Source of the DNA: Saprospiraceae bacterium
GTDB taxonomy: Bacteria > Bacteroidota > Bacteroidia > Chitinophagales > Saprospiraceae
NCBI GenBank assembly: GCA_016714785.1
Contig: JADKCC010000015.1
Span: forward strand, 145,212 to 209,211
Direction: 5' to 3'
DNA length: 64,000 bases
Part shown: piece by piece, positions 37,501-45,845 of the stretch
How positions within the stretch are numbered: position 1 is the stretch's first letter
Layout of the letters: each line of letters begins with the position of its first letter
Made by a program: the position numbers and the translations under genes
Notes under the pieces: generated by a model
The model's input: the letters and a program-made list of their open reading frames with translations, nothing else
What the model was told of the DNA's origin: nothing
Databases searched by the model: none

Positions 37501-40500
37501 TTGTAATGGCACCTGTGAAACAAGATACAAATGGAGAAAAACAGTCATAAGCGATACTGATAATAGGAGAAAATGAGGCATCGTTAATAGTGATAACTGC
37601 GGCACTTGCAGTGGACGCATCAAAAGTAAAAGAATAATAGGTGGCATTGCCATTTGGATCACAGAATCCATCTCCACAAAAACTCTCATTACAGCCTGGT
37701 AAACATGTTTGGCCTCCTGTCGGTACGGCTATTGAAGGTGCCGCCGCACAATCACTTGCCGCTGCACAACTACCTGAATTGGTAACAGCTGAGAGGCTGA
37801 ATGTTCCACAAGTAGCTGCATTTGAGCCTACCCTTATAAATAAACTATTGGTAGCAAAATCTTGACACCTTATATTGGCAGTGAAACTTCCTGTATTACA
37901 AGGAGATTTGAAAACATCATCAGGCAATATAGACAAGGAGCTACAGTCCGGACCACTAAATATATCCACCACAAACGGTGCTGTCATAGAAGTATTGGCA
38001 AAAGTGACATCCACGGAAACAACATTAGGCCCAGTTTGTACTTCATACCAAACGGAAGATTCTGTTCCTACGCCACATGGGCTTGCTATTTCTTGATTGG
38101 CACAGCAAGTGGAGTTTTGGGTAGCCGTTCCTATAGATTCAGCAGTGCATGGTGTATCATTTGCTGGTCCAGCATTATATCTTATATCAAATCCTACTGG
38201 GCCACTGCCGCCAGGTACTCCTATGCCAATGTAATAGGTAGCACCTACTGTGACATTTACGGTACCAGCTCCAGTAATACATCCTCCCCCAGCTGCCACG
38301 GTTGTAGCTGGGCAACCTGTAAATACACTTAAAGTACCTATAACGTTTTGAAACTGGACACTTGTCGTGCCAGCTGGTGGTGTAAATTCATACCACACAA
38401 TAGCATCCATGCTATAATCCAATCCACAACCTCCCACCGTAAAATCTTCTGGACAAGCACCTATACTGGTGCTTCCAGCTACTGGGAAAAACTCACACAC
38501 TGGGGAATCAGGTATGCTTATGGCACCACTACAATCATCATTAGCCACCGTAGCCGGTGTTTCACTTGTACTTAGTGTAAATGGGCCAGCACTTGCTGAA
38601 GGAGAGCTTACATAAATTTTAAGAATGTCCCCTTCAGTAGGGCAATCTATCATGACCAAGGTGGAACATGTGGTGCCAATTGATGCTCCACCACAACCAT
38701 CATATACATTTATTACACCTCCTGTAAGACCAGATAAGGTAAAGGTCAATGTCTTGATTCCCGCAGGTACAGTATAATCATACCAAACGGAAGCTTCTCC
38801 ATTTGCACCACAAGTGGTGATGTCTTCGGTGGCACAAGAGTTATCTCCAGATGTTGAAAAAGGCAAGGCATTTGCACAATCATCATTGGCTGGTCCAGCA
38901 TTATATCTTATATCAAACCCTACTGGGCCACTACCTCCTGGTACACCTATGCCAACATAATAAGTAGTACCTGCTGCAACAGTGATCATAGTTGCACCTG
39001 TTATACATCCTCCACCTGCTACAAATGTGGTGGCTGGGCAACTTGTAAATACGCCAAGTGTACCAACAACATTTTGAAATTGTACACTTGTGGTACCCGT
39101 TGGTGGTGTAAATTCATACCACACAATAGCGTCCATACTGAAATCCAATCCGCAGCCACCTACCGTAATATCTTCTGGACATGCACCCACGCTAGTACTT
39201 CCTGCAACAGGGAAGAATTGACATACTGGAGAATCAGGTATGCTTATGGCACCACTACAATCATCATTAGCTACCGTTGCTGGCGTCTCACTCGCATTTA
39301 GTGTAAATGGGCCAGCACTTGCTGAAGGAGAGCTTACATAAATTTTAAGAATGTCCCCTTCAGTAGGGCAATCTATCATGACCGAGGTGGAACATGTGGT
39401 GCCAATAGATGCACCACCACAACCATCATATATATTTATTACACCACCTGCAAGGCCAGTAAAGGTAAAGGTCAATGTCTTGATCCCTGCTGGTACAGTA
39501 TAATCATACCAAACGGAAGCTTCCCCATTTGCACCACAGGTGGTTATGTCTTCGGATGCACAAGTATTGTCTCCAGCATTACTATATGGTAATGCGTTGG
39601 CACATTCATCATTGGATGGCGCTGGATCTACCGTGATATTTATATTATCAGTGGCTGTACAACCATTTGCATCTGTGACAGTCACAATCCAAGTCCCGCT
39701 ATGGGTAGGATTATTTGCCATAGCAATATTTAAAGGAGAACCTGTATCTGTTCCTCCAGGAAGATCCCAACTGTATTGCAAAGTACCAGTTCCAGTACCA
39801 GCCACACTTAAATTTATGGGTGCCCCTGCACAAATAGTGAAATCAGCAGGTGAATTGCTATTGTTTATATTTTGTATTTGTACACCTGTGGGTAATGGGT
39901 TAACTGTGAGTGTTATAACTGAAATGGCATAACAATATACATCTGTAACCCTGGCATATACAGTGCCCGAAGTGCTATTGTATGGGGATGTTAAGGGACC
40001 TACATTTGCAGTAGCGTCTCCTGCATTGGCATGATAAGATACTGTCATACCTGTTTGTCCATTTAATACAGTAAGGTCTGCATCGGCTAATGTAAAATCT
40101 CCCGTTCCACTTCCTACAGTTGTCTCACATGTTGCCAGAGTTGCAACATTGGCAGTCGGTAAGCTAAAGATATTGACAGTGATTGATGTAGAGCCAGTAC
40201 AGCCCATAGCATCAGTAACTGTTACGGAGTAAGTGCCGTCATTTGCTATTGTACTTGATGGTATTGACCAAATATTGGCAGCATTTACTATAGGTGTACC
40301 ATCCAAAGCCCAAGTATAGCCTGCTGCTCCTGCTGGCGATACTGTGAGTGTAAAATCAGCTCCAATACATACATTTCCATCATTGGAACCATTATTTTCT
40401 GTGACTGCTATAGTTGGCATGACAGGCGATGCACCTGAAGTAACAGTAATATCAAATGATCCTTGATTGATATCTAAACTAGCAACTTGAATTAAATAAG

Positions 40501-41284
40501 TACCAGGCTCCAAACAATGTGGCCCAGGACCTGTTGCTTCCAATACGCCAAAACATGTGCCACTATACACTCCAATAATTGGTGATATAATAGGAAGTGT
40601 ACCGTTAGGACTAACATCAATCTCAATGGTTTGATCAGGTGCTGTAAGTGTGTATGAATACCAAACAGATGCAAAAGGACTTATGCCTCCGGGCACATTT
40701 TCACCTGCTTGGGAAGATGCGCCACCATTAGTACCTCCCACAGTTGCGCCATTAGAAAGCGATTCTGCATTGGTGCATTCATCATTAGTCGGAGGCATAA
40801 ATGCCCAACCATTATTGTTGATCGTAGTGCTCCATGAGTCCATACCGCCTGTCACATCAAAACATTGACATCCAAACTCATACAAACCTGGACTTGCAGG
40901 CAGCGTGGCTGTAAAATCAGGATAAGTACCAGTCATAGGTATATCCATGGTGTTCCATGCGAAATTATTACCTAAAAATCGTACAAGTGAATATTTTAAA
41001 ATACAATTTACATTGATTGGCATTGCTGCTCCACTTACTGTAGCAGTTACTACCAATGGCAATAAATGTGGCCCAGTACTAGGTAAAGGAATCATTGTTA
41101 CCCCAATCGCCATATTTTGATTACCAACAAAACGCAAAAAGGGTATGTCTTTCCATTGGTATTTGAAGGGAGAATAGGTATTTTGATTGTTTTCACAATT
41201 AGACCATTGGGTACTATTGCCATTGGAAAGAGATTGAGATAAACTACAACATACAAAAATAAAACTGATGAATAAATTTCTCAT
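31565..41284 (-). CDS. Giant surface adhesin 3 with T9SS type B (gliding-motility-associated) C-terminal domain
   Basis: A protein of 3,239 residues. The start at 41284 gives MRNLFISFIFVCCSLSQSLS, a signal peptide; the frame extends 11 codons further up. The N-terminal third has repeated NDxC-x-WYxYT modules of about 120 residues, of which a 242-residue block is tandemly duplicated (DNA 38155-39606). The middle has PKD/Ig-like repeats. A series of four modules of about 190 residues follows, each closed by a Cys-rich VxDCxCP-like hinge (VNACQCP, VRDCKCP, ISDCQCP, VIDCSCE). The C-terminus (KYSIYDRWGNLLFFAKDLSP ... PGVYVYNIELLFKDG) is the type B sorting domain, so T9SS export and surface attachment are expected. 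The ligand is unknown. Confidence 0.93.
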   Translation of the reverse strand: MRNLFISFIFVCCSLSQSLSNGNSTQWSNCENNQNTYSPFKYQWKDIPFLRFVGNQNMAIGVTMIPLPSTGPHLLPLVVTATVSGAAMPINVNCILKYSLVRFLGNNFAWNTMDIPMTGTYPDFTATLPASPGLYEFGCQCFDVTGGMDSWSTTINNNGWAFMPPTNDECTNAESLSNGATVGGTNGGASSQAGENVPGGISPFASVWYSYTLTAPDQTIEIDVSPNGTLPIISPIIGVYSGTCFGVLEATGPGPHCLEPGTYLIQVASLDINQGSFDITVTSGASPVMPTIAVTENNGSNDGNVCIGADFTLTVSPAGAAGYTWALDGTPIVNAANIWSIPSSTIANDGTYSVTVTDAMGCTGSTSITVNIFSLPTANVATLATCETTVGSGTGDFTLADADLTVLNGQTGMTVSYHANAGDATANVGPLTSPYNSTSGTVYARVTDVYCYAISVITLTVNPLPTGVQIQNINNSNSPADFTICAGAPINLSVAGTGTGTLQYSWDLPGGTDTGSPLNIAMANNPTHSGTWIVTVTDANGCTATDNINITVDPAPSNDECANALPYSNAGDNTCASEDITTCGANGEASVWYDYTVPAGIKTLTFTFTGLAGGVINIYDGCGGASIGTTCSTSVMIDCPTEGDILKIYVSSPSASAGPFTLNASETPATVANDDCSGAISIPDSPVCQFFPVAGSTSVGACPEDITVGGCGLDFSMDAIVWYEFTPPTGTTSVQFQNVVGTLGVFTSCPATTFVAGGGCITGATMITVAAGTTYYVGIGVPGGSGPVGFDIRYNAGPANDDCANALPFSTSGDNSCATEDITTCGANGEASVWYDYTVPAGIKTLTFTLSGLTGGVINVYDGCGGASIGTTCSTLVMIDCPTEGDILKIYVSSPSASAGPFTLSTSETPATVANDDCSGAISIPDSPVCEFFPVAGSTSIGACPEDFTVGGCGLDYSMDAIVWYEFTPPAGTTSVQFQNVIGTLSVFTGCPATTVAAGGGCITGAGTVNVTVGATYYIGIGVPGGSGPVGFDIRYNAGPANDTPCTAESIGTATQNSTCCANQEIASPCGVGTESSVWYEVQTGPNVVSVDVTFANTSMTAPFVVDIFSGPDCSSLSILPDDVFKSPCNTGSFTANIRCQDFATNSLFIRVGSNAATCGTFSLSAVTNSGSCAAASDCAAAPSIAVPTGGQTCLPGCNESFCGDGFCDPNGNATYYSFTFDASTASAAVITINDASFSPIISIAYDCFSPFVSCFTGAITNPFPIGSGTIYVRVEAAGGMNLDDDFTVCANAFDAGSFDCYGATLDVTRPEHPNEDQTGPYCSGEVVHFCYNVNFIVSAAGTVPPDGNNCQWLQGIVPVVYEGWDLDALPLSGQAAPGGSSWYDEAEVHYNFSSPQYSPVTLPNGNLGLTWGAGGLAAGGDMPAGWYWASPGSGADCTDGSNPDTAWGLPGACGSLQSVSICFDLKVKEFETQAECEGASLKVVMFSFADGELGCWTNLSCAQSTPLTWQGFPACNTLITVEGDDKETCSGVPVLVTAVASDPAANIILTTIDNPNVTGETLSGTYPFGQMNLLETLINTSNAPQIVEYIVYGTIPGQVCQSPPISIFVTVYPELEGTFIPDPAYVCNPGDCINITINPMGGTGNYVDFQWSGQGVNGSGATVQVCPTTPTDYSVTFTDDLGCQGIESVEVDIKDPVTAVIDPSNIAVCKDGIEGNADPIYGNVTSGLAPYNLVWTPPSGINGYGGPFLTLWDDRFFLLEESSQATSGTLLLTVTDSWGCTGTATASISVDEGPAPVFSYLPIACGSSMVDLVGTYNIGQSYSSFDRFELYNCDYTYIADGNTEIFTFEDIDLSTYGTCFKLLTYTTGGCVVERTLNVTTISGTQVLLAGNTERCSNGATSQISVNNPTAFSSFIWSNGATTPDITISPSITTTYVVTATQSNGCTSTASRTITVHPAPTVSYSGSTAICPGQSTTLTGTSDITGSTFVWTNLGNNTTSNGASITTSAAGNYSLTVSTPFNCTTILYVTVTVGNSLSPNINELSLCDGSNGVLDAGGGFDLYLWNTGESTQTIQVSSGGQYWVDVSQSTCFGSDTVTVINNLTPTLNISPTPLIVCRTNDGFGPSSINFTTQINPPNVLGNWREITGSGVDFTTDPSNVSFLGIAAGSYQFEYTTSGAMNPCSNVVDTLFVTVNACQCPQILPTGPYCNQGSAPVDMKTKKGNPALGGTFSIISPVGITMVNDIFNPTGLQAGTYIVQWDLTPNCQPTTNIVVYDDPVATLTTTQTTICNDNATGSTMLDVNTLLAASSSIGTWKLVSGPASAFTAPSTINGTGLAKDEVLTVRYITNTAQSPCKNDSIDLKIVVRDCKCPDVMITPLSLCNGDNTLIDLNSSTILTTTPVGITGVWSSNISGAITSGRFLNVFGKPTGSYQITFTLSNPIAGCTNSVPAPVTIALQPVAEVERKGTACNINSGNGPTTVRLYDLLKNGYTTSGVWTQTSGSPSLPISASGVVDFVAQPVGAIFKFTYTRNATSPCTPVSVEVEITISDCQCPAININNPGPLCNSNGLLDLNTLEGIPNSPGFWLVRNPIGNIINTPSDILDAKNLSEGIYKLTYSLVPAPSGTCQKDSTVILKIENQNTAVTKDTMVCNTVSSSGPSSLDFRALLVSTTGIGKWLDKDLVEIPNFTNVSYIGSPLGTINYYYEVASTVPCVNIKIPTNVEVIDCSCEQIVLGQIPSICTSSATFDLRPFSDAKPGTWKSNNPLIVITNGVLNLSNMPAALYDIYYELNTPLPAPCPSTKIVTINIFNPKNAGTARGAEYCVGATDVVSLFDRLDNEDSGGTWTVVNGGSAGFNAQNGTFTLTGRPSGSYVFRYSFTGQAPCPDDQEDVTIRINDLPIADAGLDKTLNCTIQSAILGTSLSSVGPNIIYEWKLANDIVSNQMQHTVLQGGIFTLTVRDTVTKCAASDNVTVILEDDLPLFDVSVDTIACFGQTASIRLSNIRGGQPPYQISFNGGITYGSTTSTSNLKTGNYKIMVKDANGCINDRWPEIKIIEPPIFTVNLGQDLIFNLGDDTLLTIVGQYNPLTALSVTWYANGIEITSNKNLPTLLVKPTDDTEYTVTITNQSACIATDVIRITIRKVKPECIPNIINTESISGNSYFSINCGEVEMVTKYSIYDRWGNLLFFAKDLSPSNPQSFWNGSFKNKPVVPGVYVYNIELLFKDGSIENRAGDVTVMR
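38155..39606. repeat. 726-bp tandem duplication inside giant adhesin 3
   Basis: Two in-frame copies, 38155-38880 and 38881-39606, have a constant offset of 726 bases (242 codons). For example GGTATGCTTATGGCACCACT occurs at 38511 and 39237. Long stretches are nearly identical, including the region from 38575 to 38700. Edges are approximate. Confidence 0.85.
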
Positions 41285-41667
41285 TAATTCAGGATTAACT
41301 TTAATTATTAAAAGCACTAAAATTTATACTACGTAAAGTGGGGATAGATATTTAATTCATAAACATCTGAGTAGTAAAGATACATACTAAAATAAATATT
41401 ACAAAAGAAAGACTCAAAAACATGTACACATTACAATAATCGATATGAATATTATAATGATTAAAATTATTAAAAGTCAAAATTTTATTCTAAGAAATAT
41501 AATATGCTTGACTTATTAAAAATTTTATTGCGACACACTAATTTAATTATAATAATAATTTTTTTTACTTTTATGATAATTTGCTAACAATTCAGAATCT
41601 TAGAGTTCTGGAAATTTATTTCACACACTATACATTCCATTAAAAAGCAAATACCATAAAATCAGTA
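41285..41667. other. AT-rich intergenic region upstream of giant adhesin 3
   Basis: 383 bases, very AT-rich, between two - strand genes. I found no small gene and no exact TAnnTTTG match on the - strand, so the adhesin promoter is not identified. Confidence 0.5.
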
Positions 41668-42597
41668 TTACTCGATATCTCTGGCAATAAAGAACCCATC
41701 ACTTCCTTGTTTCTGATACAATGGCATGAGAAGATATCCATCATATTGTGCAAAAATATCTTCACCATCGTATTTAGCTAAAAAATCTCCTTTTCTGATT
41801 TTGTCAAAATTTTTATAACCAGATTTCATTTCCCATTTTTCATTGTCTTTTACGGTGTATTTATAAAAAGCTTCAACTAGTCTGGGCAATCCATTAGCAT
41901 ATTCTTGAAGTATCTTATCATGATGATTTTCTACATCTTTTGCATTGATAACACCGATAGTTCTCATAAAATTAATAACAGCGGCAATACATCTGTTTAC
42001 AGACATGGGATCGTTATGCAAACCACCTTCAAAAGCTAGCGAAAGGGCAGGTATTCCTACATTTTGCTTTGTGAAATAATGCAAAGTTGTGCCTGCTATA
42101 CCATGCAATAATCCTAATATTACGGGTGCGTGGATATCTTTTGCAATCTTTATACTATCTGAATCATTGGTAGCTATACAAAATATACCATCTGATGATG
42201 TAGTATGTAAGTCCAATAAATACATTTTATCAGGCTTTCTGTCATTAATTTCCTGATTTATTACTTCTAAGATTTCTTTTATTTCTAAGTCTTCATTACA
42301 CAACCGAGTTTTGTCCATTGAAGTTATGTAGTGGATATGGTCAGCAGTCCAACAGCGATTGATGTCTTTCTCTATAAACCGTTGTCCTTTCTGATATGCT
42401 TGAACGTTGCCAATGATACCAATAATCTCGCCTTTATAGACAAAATCAGGATTAGTGATGGGTTCTACTTCCAGCATTTTGAAAAGCAAATTTAATGCTT
42501 TCACACCGGCAGGCTCATTTCCGTGCATGGCTGCTGTGATAACTAAAAGTGGACCACCTACTTTCCCTTTGTATTTGCCTATGATTCTATCGGTCAA
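41668..42597 (-). CDS. Succinylglutamate desuccinylase/aspartoacylase family protein
   Basis: A zinc hydrolase of 309 residues of the AstE/AspA group (M14-like fold). Zinc-binding residues are visible in AAMHGNEPAG (His, Glu) and in YLLDLHTTSSDG (His). RFIEKDINRCW carries the conserved Asn-Arg substrate-binding pair. ALSLAFEGGLHND holds the likely catalytic Glu. The C-terminal part is a small beta domain (SGYKNFDKIRKGDFLAKYDG). The family removes N-acyl groups from amino acids; the substrate is not clear. It is next to, and co-oriented with, the M20 amidohydrolase, 194 bases apart. Confidence 0.88.
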   Translation of the reverse strand: MTDRIIGKYKGKVGGPLLVITAAMHGNEPAGVKALNLLFKMLEVEPITNPDFVYKGEIIGIIGNVQAYQKGQRFIEKDINRCWTADHIHYITSMDKTRLCNEDLEIKEILEVINQEINDRKPDKMYLLDLHTTSSDGIFCIATNDSDSIKIAKDIHAPVILGLLHGIAGTTLHYFTKQNVGIPALSLAFEGGLHNDPMSVNRCIAAVINFMRTIGVINAKDVENHHDKILQEYANGLPRLVEAFYKYTVKDNEKWEMKSGYKNFDKIRKGDFLAKYDGEDIFAQYDGYLLMPLYQKQGSDGFFIARDIE

Positions 42598-42791
42598 GGG
42601 TACGATTTCGTTTGTTTTAATGATTTATTATATTTTATTAAAGTCCAATGTGAAAAGTTTATTTTAGCTTCAGACCTACACAACACAAAGGATTACTAAT
42701 TCCAAACAGTTGATAATCATTGCTTTGATGATTTTGTTTCCTTTGAATTTTATTGGCTTTTCTTTATAGTTGACTTTATGGATAGAACGCA

Positions 42792-43535
42792 TTATTTAGA
42801 ATCTATGACCAATTGTGCCAAAGCTTTCATACCTAATACAAAACCACTTTCGTCTATATAAAAATCAGGTGTATGATGAGGTGGCGCATCCAAAATATTG
42901 ACTTCCTTTGGTTTTGCACCAAGGAAGAAAAACAGCCCAGGTACTTTTTGAGCGTAAAATGAAAAATCTTCTGCCCCAGTACTTGCTTTTACAACTCTTA
43001 CATTGTTTTCCCCAGCTACTTTTTCTAAAGATGGAAGCATTTTAGCCGTAAGTTCAGGATTGTTGTAGGTGACTGGATAGCCAATCGTAATATCCACTTG
43101 TGCAGTTGCTCCCGCACTTTCTGCAATTTTCTCAGCAGTCAGTTTTATCTTTTCATGTACGATTCGTTGCATAGAAGTGTCCAAAGTGCGTATAGTACCT
43201 ATCATTTCGGCTTCTTCAGGTATGATATTATTTCTGACACCACTTGTGATTTTACCAACAGTAATTACGGCTGCTTCATTAGTTAGATCTAACTGACGAC
43301 TGACGATGGTTTGCAAACCTAAAATAATCTGAGCGGATACTACGATGGGATCTACACCTGACCAAGGTCTTGAACCGTGTGATTGTTTACCTTTTACTTT
43401 GATGATGAATCTATCGGCAGCGGCCATAGCGCCCATGGATTTGTAAGATATGGTACCCACATCTGTCATGCTTGAAATATGCAAACCATACATAACTTCA
43501 ATGCCATATTTTTCTATCAACCCTTGTTTGATCAT
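42792..43535 (-). CDS. M20 amidohydrolase, C-terminal fragment (frameshifted)
   Basis: This is the larger 3' part of an M20-type amidohydrolase (peptidase/aminoacylase). Its true coding continues upstream of the formal Met to about 43612, reading LKGKIIFVFQPAEEGAPDGE, the conserved metal-ligand Glu region. Dimerisation-domain and catalytic motifs follow: QSHGSRPWSGVDPIV, GVRNNIIPEEAEMIGTIRTL, STGAEDFSFYAQKVPG, and the final metal ligand His in PPHHTPDF. One base separates this frame from the 5' part at 43598-44095. Either the gene is newly inactivated or the assembly has an indel in the A-rich run. Confidence 0.85.
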   Translation of the reverse strand: MIKQGLIEKYGIEVMYGLHISSMTDVGTISYKSMGAMAAADRFIIKVKGKQSHGSRPWSGVDPIVVSAQIILGLQTIVSRQLDLTNEAAVITVGKITSGVRNNIIPEEAEMIGTIRTLDTSMQRIVHEKIKLTAEKIAESAGATAQVDITIGYPVTYNNPELTAKMLPSLEKVAGENNVRVVKASTGAEDFSFYAQKVPGLFFFLGAKPKEVNILDAPPHHTPDFYIDESGFVLGMKALAQLVIDSK

Positions 43536-43597
43536 GAGCGCTGCGCCACCTTCTTCACCATCAGGTGCACCTTCTTCTGCTGGTTGAAAAACGAAAA

Positions 43598-44095
43598 TTA
43601 TTTTTCCTTTAAGTTCACTTTTAATTCGTTTAGTATCCTCGCAGTGCCCATTAGGATGGCTACATGTGCATCATGTCCACAGGCGTGCATGATACCAACT
43701 TTCTGACCAAGGTATTCGGTCTCTTCTTTGGATGCGAAAGGAATATTGACCCTTTCTCTCACAGGGAGGCCATCTATATCAGCTCTGAGTCCAATGACTG
43801 GTCCTGGTTTACCTGTTTCCAACACTGCTACAACTCCCGTATGTGCCATACCGGTTTCAATAGTTATGTTCATTCCTTTCAGATTTTCAGCTATGTATGC
43901 CATTGTTTTAAATTCTCTATTGGAAAGTTCTGGAAATTGATGGAGGTGGCGTCTCCATTTGACCACATCTGATTCATTGCGAAGGGCTAATCTTTCGATT
44001 TTAGAACTGAGTGATTCCTGATTTTTTATAGTTTGTTTTTGACCTAAGGCTGCAAAAAAGCAGTACAAGAATAAGAATAGGAAATTGTATTTCAT
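43598..44095 (-). CDS. M20 amidohydrolase, N-terminal fragment (frameshifted)
   Basis: This is the 5' part, with signal peptide (MKYNFLFLFLYCFFAALGQ), so the enzyme is exported. It carries the N-terminal catalytic motifs WRRHLHQFPELSNREF, GLRADIDGLPV and MHACGHDAHVAI (metal-binding Cys/His). The frame ends LNELKVNLKEK-stop, where the expected reading is LKGKIIFVFQPAEEG in the neighbouring frame. Joined, the two parts make a protein of about 434 residues, the usual M20D length. Confidence 0.85.
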   Translation of the reverse strand: MKYNFLFLFLYCFFAALGQKQTIKNQESLSSKIERLALRNESDVVKWRRHLHQFPELSNREFKTMAYIAENLKGMNITIETGMAHTGVVAVLETGKPGPVIGLRADIDGLPVRERVNIPFASKEETEYLGQKVGIMHACGHDAHVAILMGTARILNELKVNLKEK

Positions 44096-44333
44096 GACAG
44101 CTTAGACTTTAAGAATTTAATTAAACTGCCAAAGTAAATGTTTTTTTGATTTATACTATTGCATTTAATATTTTTTTATCTTTGCTTTCAGTACAAACAC
44201 TAATTCAATTTATGAGTGGTATTTTATAATTCAATTTATTAATTTACAAAAAGCTTATTGTTAAAATTAAATATCATGTCGGTGTTTATTAAACTTAAAT
44301 TTCATAATATTATTTGGCAATAAAAGTTTTTAA

Positions 44334-45119
44334 ATGAAGTTGTATTTCGTGTTTTTTTTATGTTTAATATCTTTTGTTGTTTTAGCACAAAAGAAGGACC
44401 AAGAGCGTGTAAACTTAAGTACTTGTTTGGTTGAGAATGGACTCTCCTATATAAATACACCTTACAAATCTGGAACACTTGACCAAAATGGCGATGAGAA
44501 GTTGGTTTGTATTTCTAACCAATTTGATTGCGTGACCTTTGTCGAGTATGTTTTGGCACTTTCTATTTACCAATTGAATACTCAAGTATTAAGTACAAAA
44601 ACTATGGAAGACATATTGACATCATTGAGATATCGGCATGGTCATATTGATGGCTATACATCTAGAATTCATTACTTTACGGAATGGATAGATCAACAAT
44701 GTAAAAATGAATGGGTGGAAAATATTACAAAAAAACTAGGAGGCATTGAAGATGATCGTAAAATAAATTTTATTAGTTCACATCTAAAAAAGTATCATCA
44801 AGTGCGATCTAAAGAAGACTTTCAAAAAATAATAGCCATTGAAAAAACTACGAATGAAATGGTTCGATATTATATACCAAAAGAAAAGTTGAAGGATATT
44901 GATGTATTAATAAAATCAGGGGACATTATTGCTATCACTACATCAATTAAAGGCCTTGATGTTTCTCATGTAGGAATAGCTATCAATAAAGGCAATGAAG
45001 TCTATTTACTTCACGCATCTGAAAAAGCAAAAAGGGTAATTATTTCTGATAAAACACTTTATCAGTATTTAGCAAGCAACTCCACTCAAACTGGTATTAT
45101 AGTATTGCGGCCTAAATAA
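44334..45119 (+). CDS. DUF1460 (N-acetylmuramoyl-L-alanine amidase-like) exported protein
   Basis: A protein of 261 residues with a signal peptide (MKLYFVFFLCLISFVVLAQ). The motif SNQFDCVTFVEYVLAL supplies the catalytic Cys and GLDVSHVGIAINKGNEVYLL the His, the NlpC/P60-like arrangement of DUF1460. The segment YTSRIHYFTEWIDQQ is also typical. The family is associated with cell-wall peptide processing. It is convergent with ridA; only one base separates the two stop codons. Confidence 0.88.
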   Translation: MKLYFVFFLCLISFVVLAQKKDQERVNLSTCLVENGLSYINTPYKSGTLDQNGDEKLVCISNQFDCVTFVEYVLALSIYQLNTQVLSTKTMEDILTSLRYRHGHIDGYTSRIHYFTEWIDQQCKNEWVENITKKLGGIEDDRKINFISSHLKKYHQVRSKEDFQKIIAIEKTTNEMVRYYIPKEKLKDIDVLIKSGDIIAITTSIKGLDVSHVGIAINKGNEVYLLHASEKAKRVIISDKTLYQYLASNSTQTGIIVLRPK

Positions 45120-45120
45120 A

Positions 45121-45501
45121 TCATTTTACAGCGATACAACTGATTTCTACATTGACATATTTGGGTAGGTTGGCAACTTGCACCAATTCTCTTGCTGGTG
45201 CTGTTGATTCATCAAAATAAGTGGCATATACTGCATTTATGCTGCCATATTGCTCCATGTCAGCGACGAAAACAGAACATTTTACAATATTTTCGTAAGT
45301 CATGCCTGCTTCTGAAAGTATATAGCCAATGTTTTTCATAACTTGGTGGGTTTCGACTTCAATGTTTTCTGTGACGAGACTGCCTTCGGCTTGATTGATA
45401 GCAATCTGTCCTGACATGTAAAGGGTATTGCCAACTAGAACAGAATGATTATAAGGACCAACAGGAGCTGGGGCTAATGGTGCATTGATGATGGTTTTCA
45501 T
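45121..45501 (-). CDS. ridA: RidA family reactive-intermediate deaminase
   Basis: A protein of 126 residues, full length for the family. It begins INAPLAPAPVGPYNHSVLVG and has the characteristic block STAPARELVQVANLPKYVNVEISCIAV with the conserved Arg (PAR) that binds the substrate carboxylate. RidA hydrolyses reactive enamine/imine intermediates from PLP enzymes such as threonine dehydratase. The gene is downstream of rpmF but separated from it by a terminator. Confidence 0.95.
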   Translation of the reverse strand: MKTIINAPLAPAPVGPYNHSVLVGNTLYMSGQIAINQAEGSLVTENIEVETHQVMKNIGYILSEAGMTYENIVKCSVFVADMEQYGSINAVYATYFDESTAPARELVQVANLPKYVNVEISCIAVK

Positions 45502-45529
45502 TGGTAGATGTTGAAAGAATTAAACAAGA

Positions 45530-45563
45530 AAAGCTCCACTTGTTAATATCAACAGGGAGCTTT
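45530..45563 (-). terminator. Terminator after rpmF
   Basis: On the - strand, AGCTCC and GGAGCT form the outer stem and an inner TGTTGATATTAACA extends the hairpin, followed by TTTTCTTG. It lies between rpmF and ridA. Confidence 0.65.
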
Positions 45564-45591
45564 CAAATATCTTAGCATTAAGTAATAGATT

Positions 45592-45795
45592 TTAATCTTC
45601 TATTACTTCCACTTCTTTGGCTTGGATCACTACTTGGCCTTTGTAGTACATACTACCTTCGTGCCAGTAAGCTCTATGCATTACGTGTGGCTCTCCAGTT
45701 GTCTTACAAATTGCCAATTGTGGCATCGCAGCCTTGTGATGCGTTCTTCTTTTGTTTTTTCTTGCTTTCGAGACCCTACTCTTCGGATGTGCCAT
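45592..45795 (-). CDS. rpmF: 50S ribosomal protein L32
   Basis: A protein of 67 residues: MAHPKSRVSKARKNKRRTHH is the typical basic L32 N-terminus, then a short conserved core with ICKTTGEPHVMHRAYWH. It follows the DUF177 gene by 50 bases, the standard pairing across bacteria. The genes often found further downstream (plsX, fabH) are not here; a terminator and ridA follow. Confidence 0.97.
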   Translation of the reverse strand: MAHPKSRVSKARKNKRRTHHKAAMPQLAICKTTGEPHVMHRAYWHEGSMYYKGQVVIQAKEVEVIED

Positions 45796-45845
45796 TTTTC
45801 AAAAATTTATTTGATGATCAATCTTTACTAATAATATTATAACTC

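Noticed and set aside
33216..40868. Many + strand open frames of 60-156 codons opposite giant adhesin 3
   Set aside because: They are antisense shadows of a 9.7-kb gene with biased codon use; none has a signal, domain or conserved motif.
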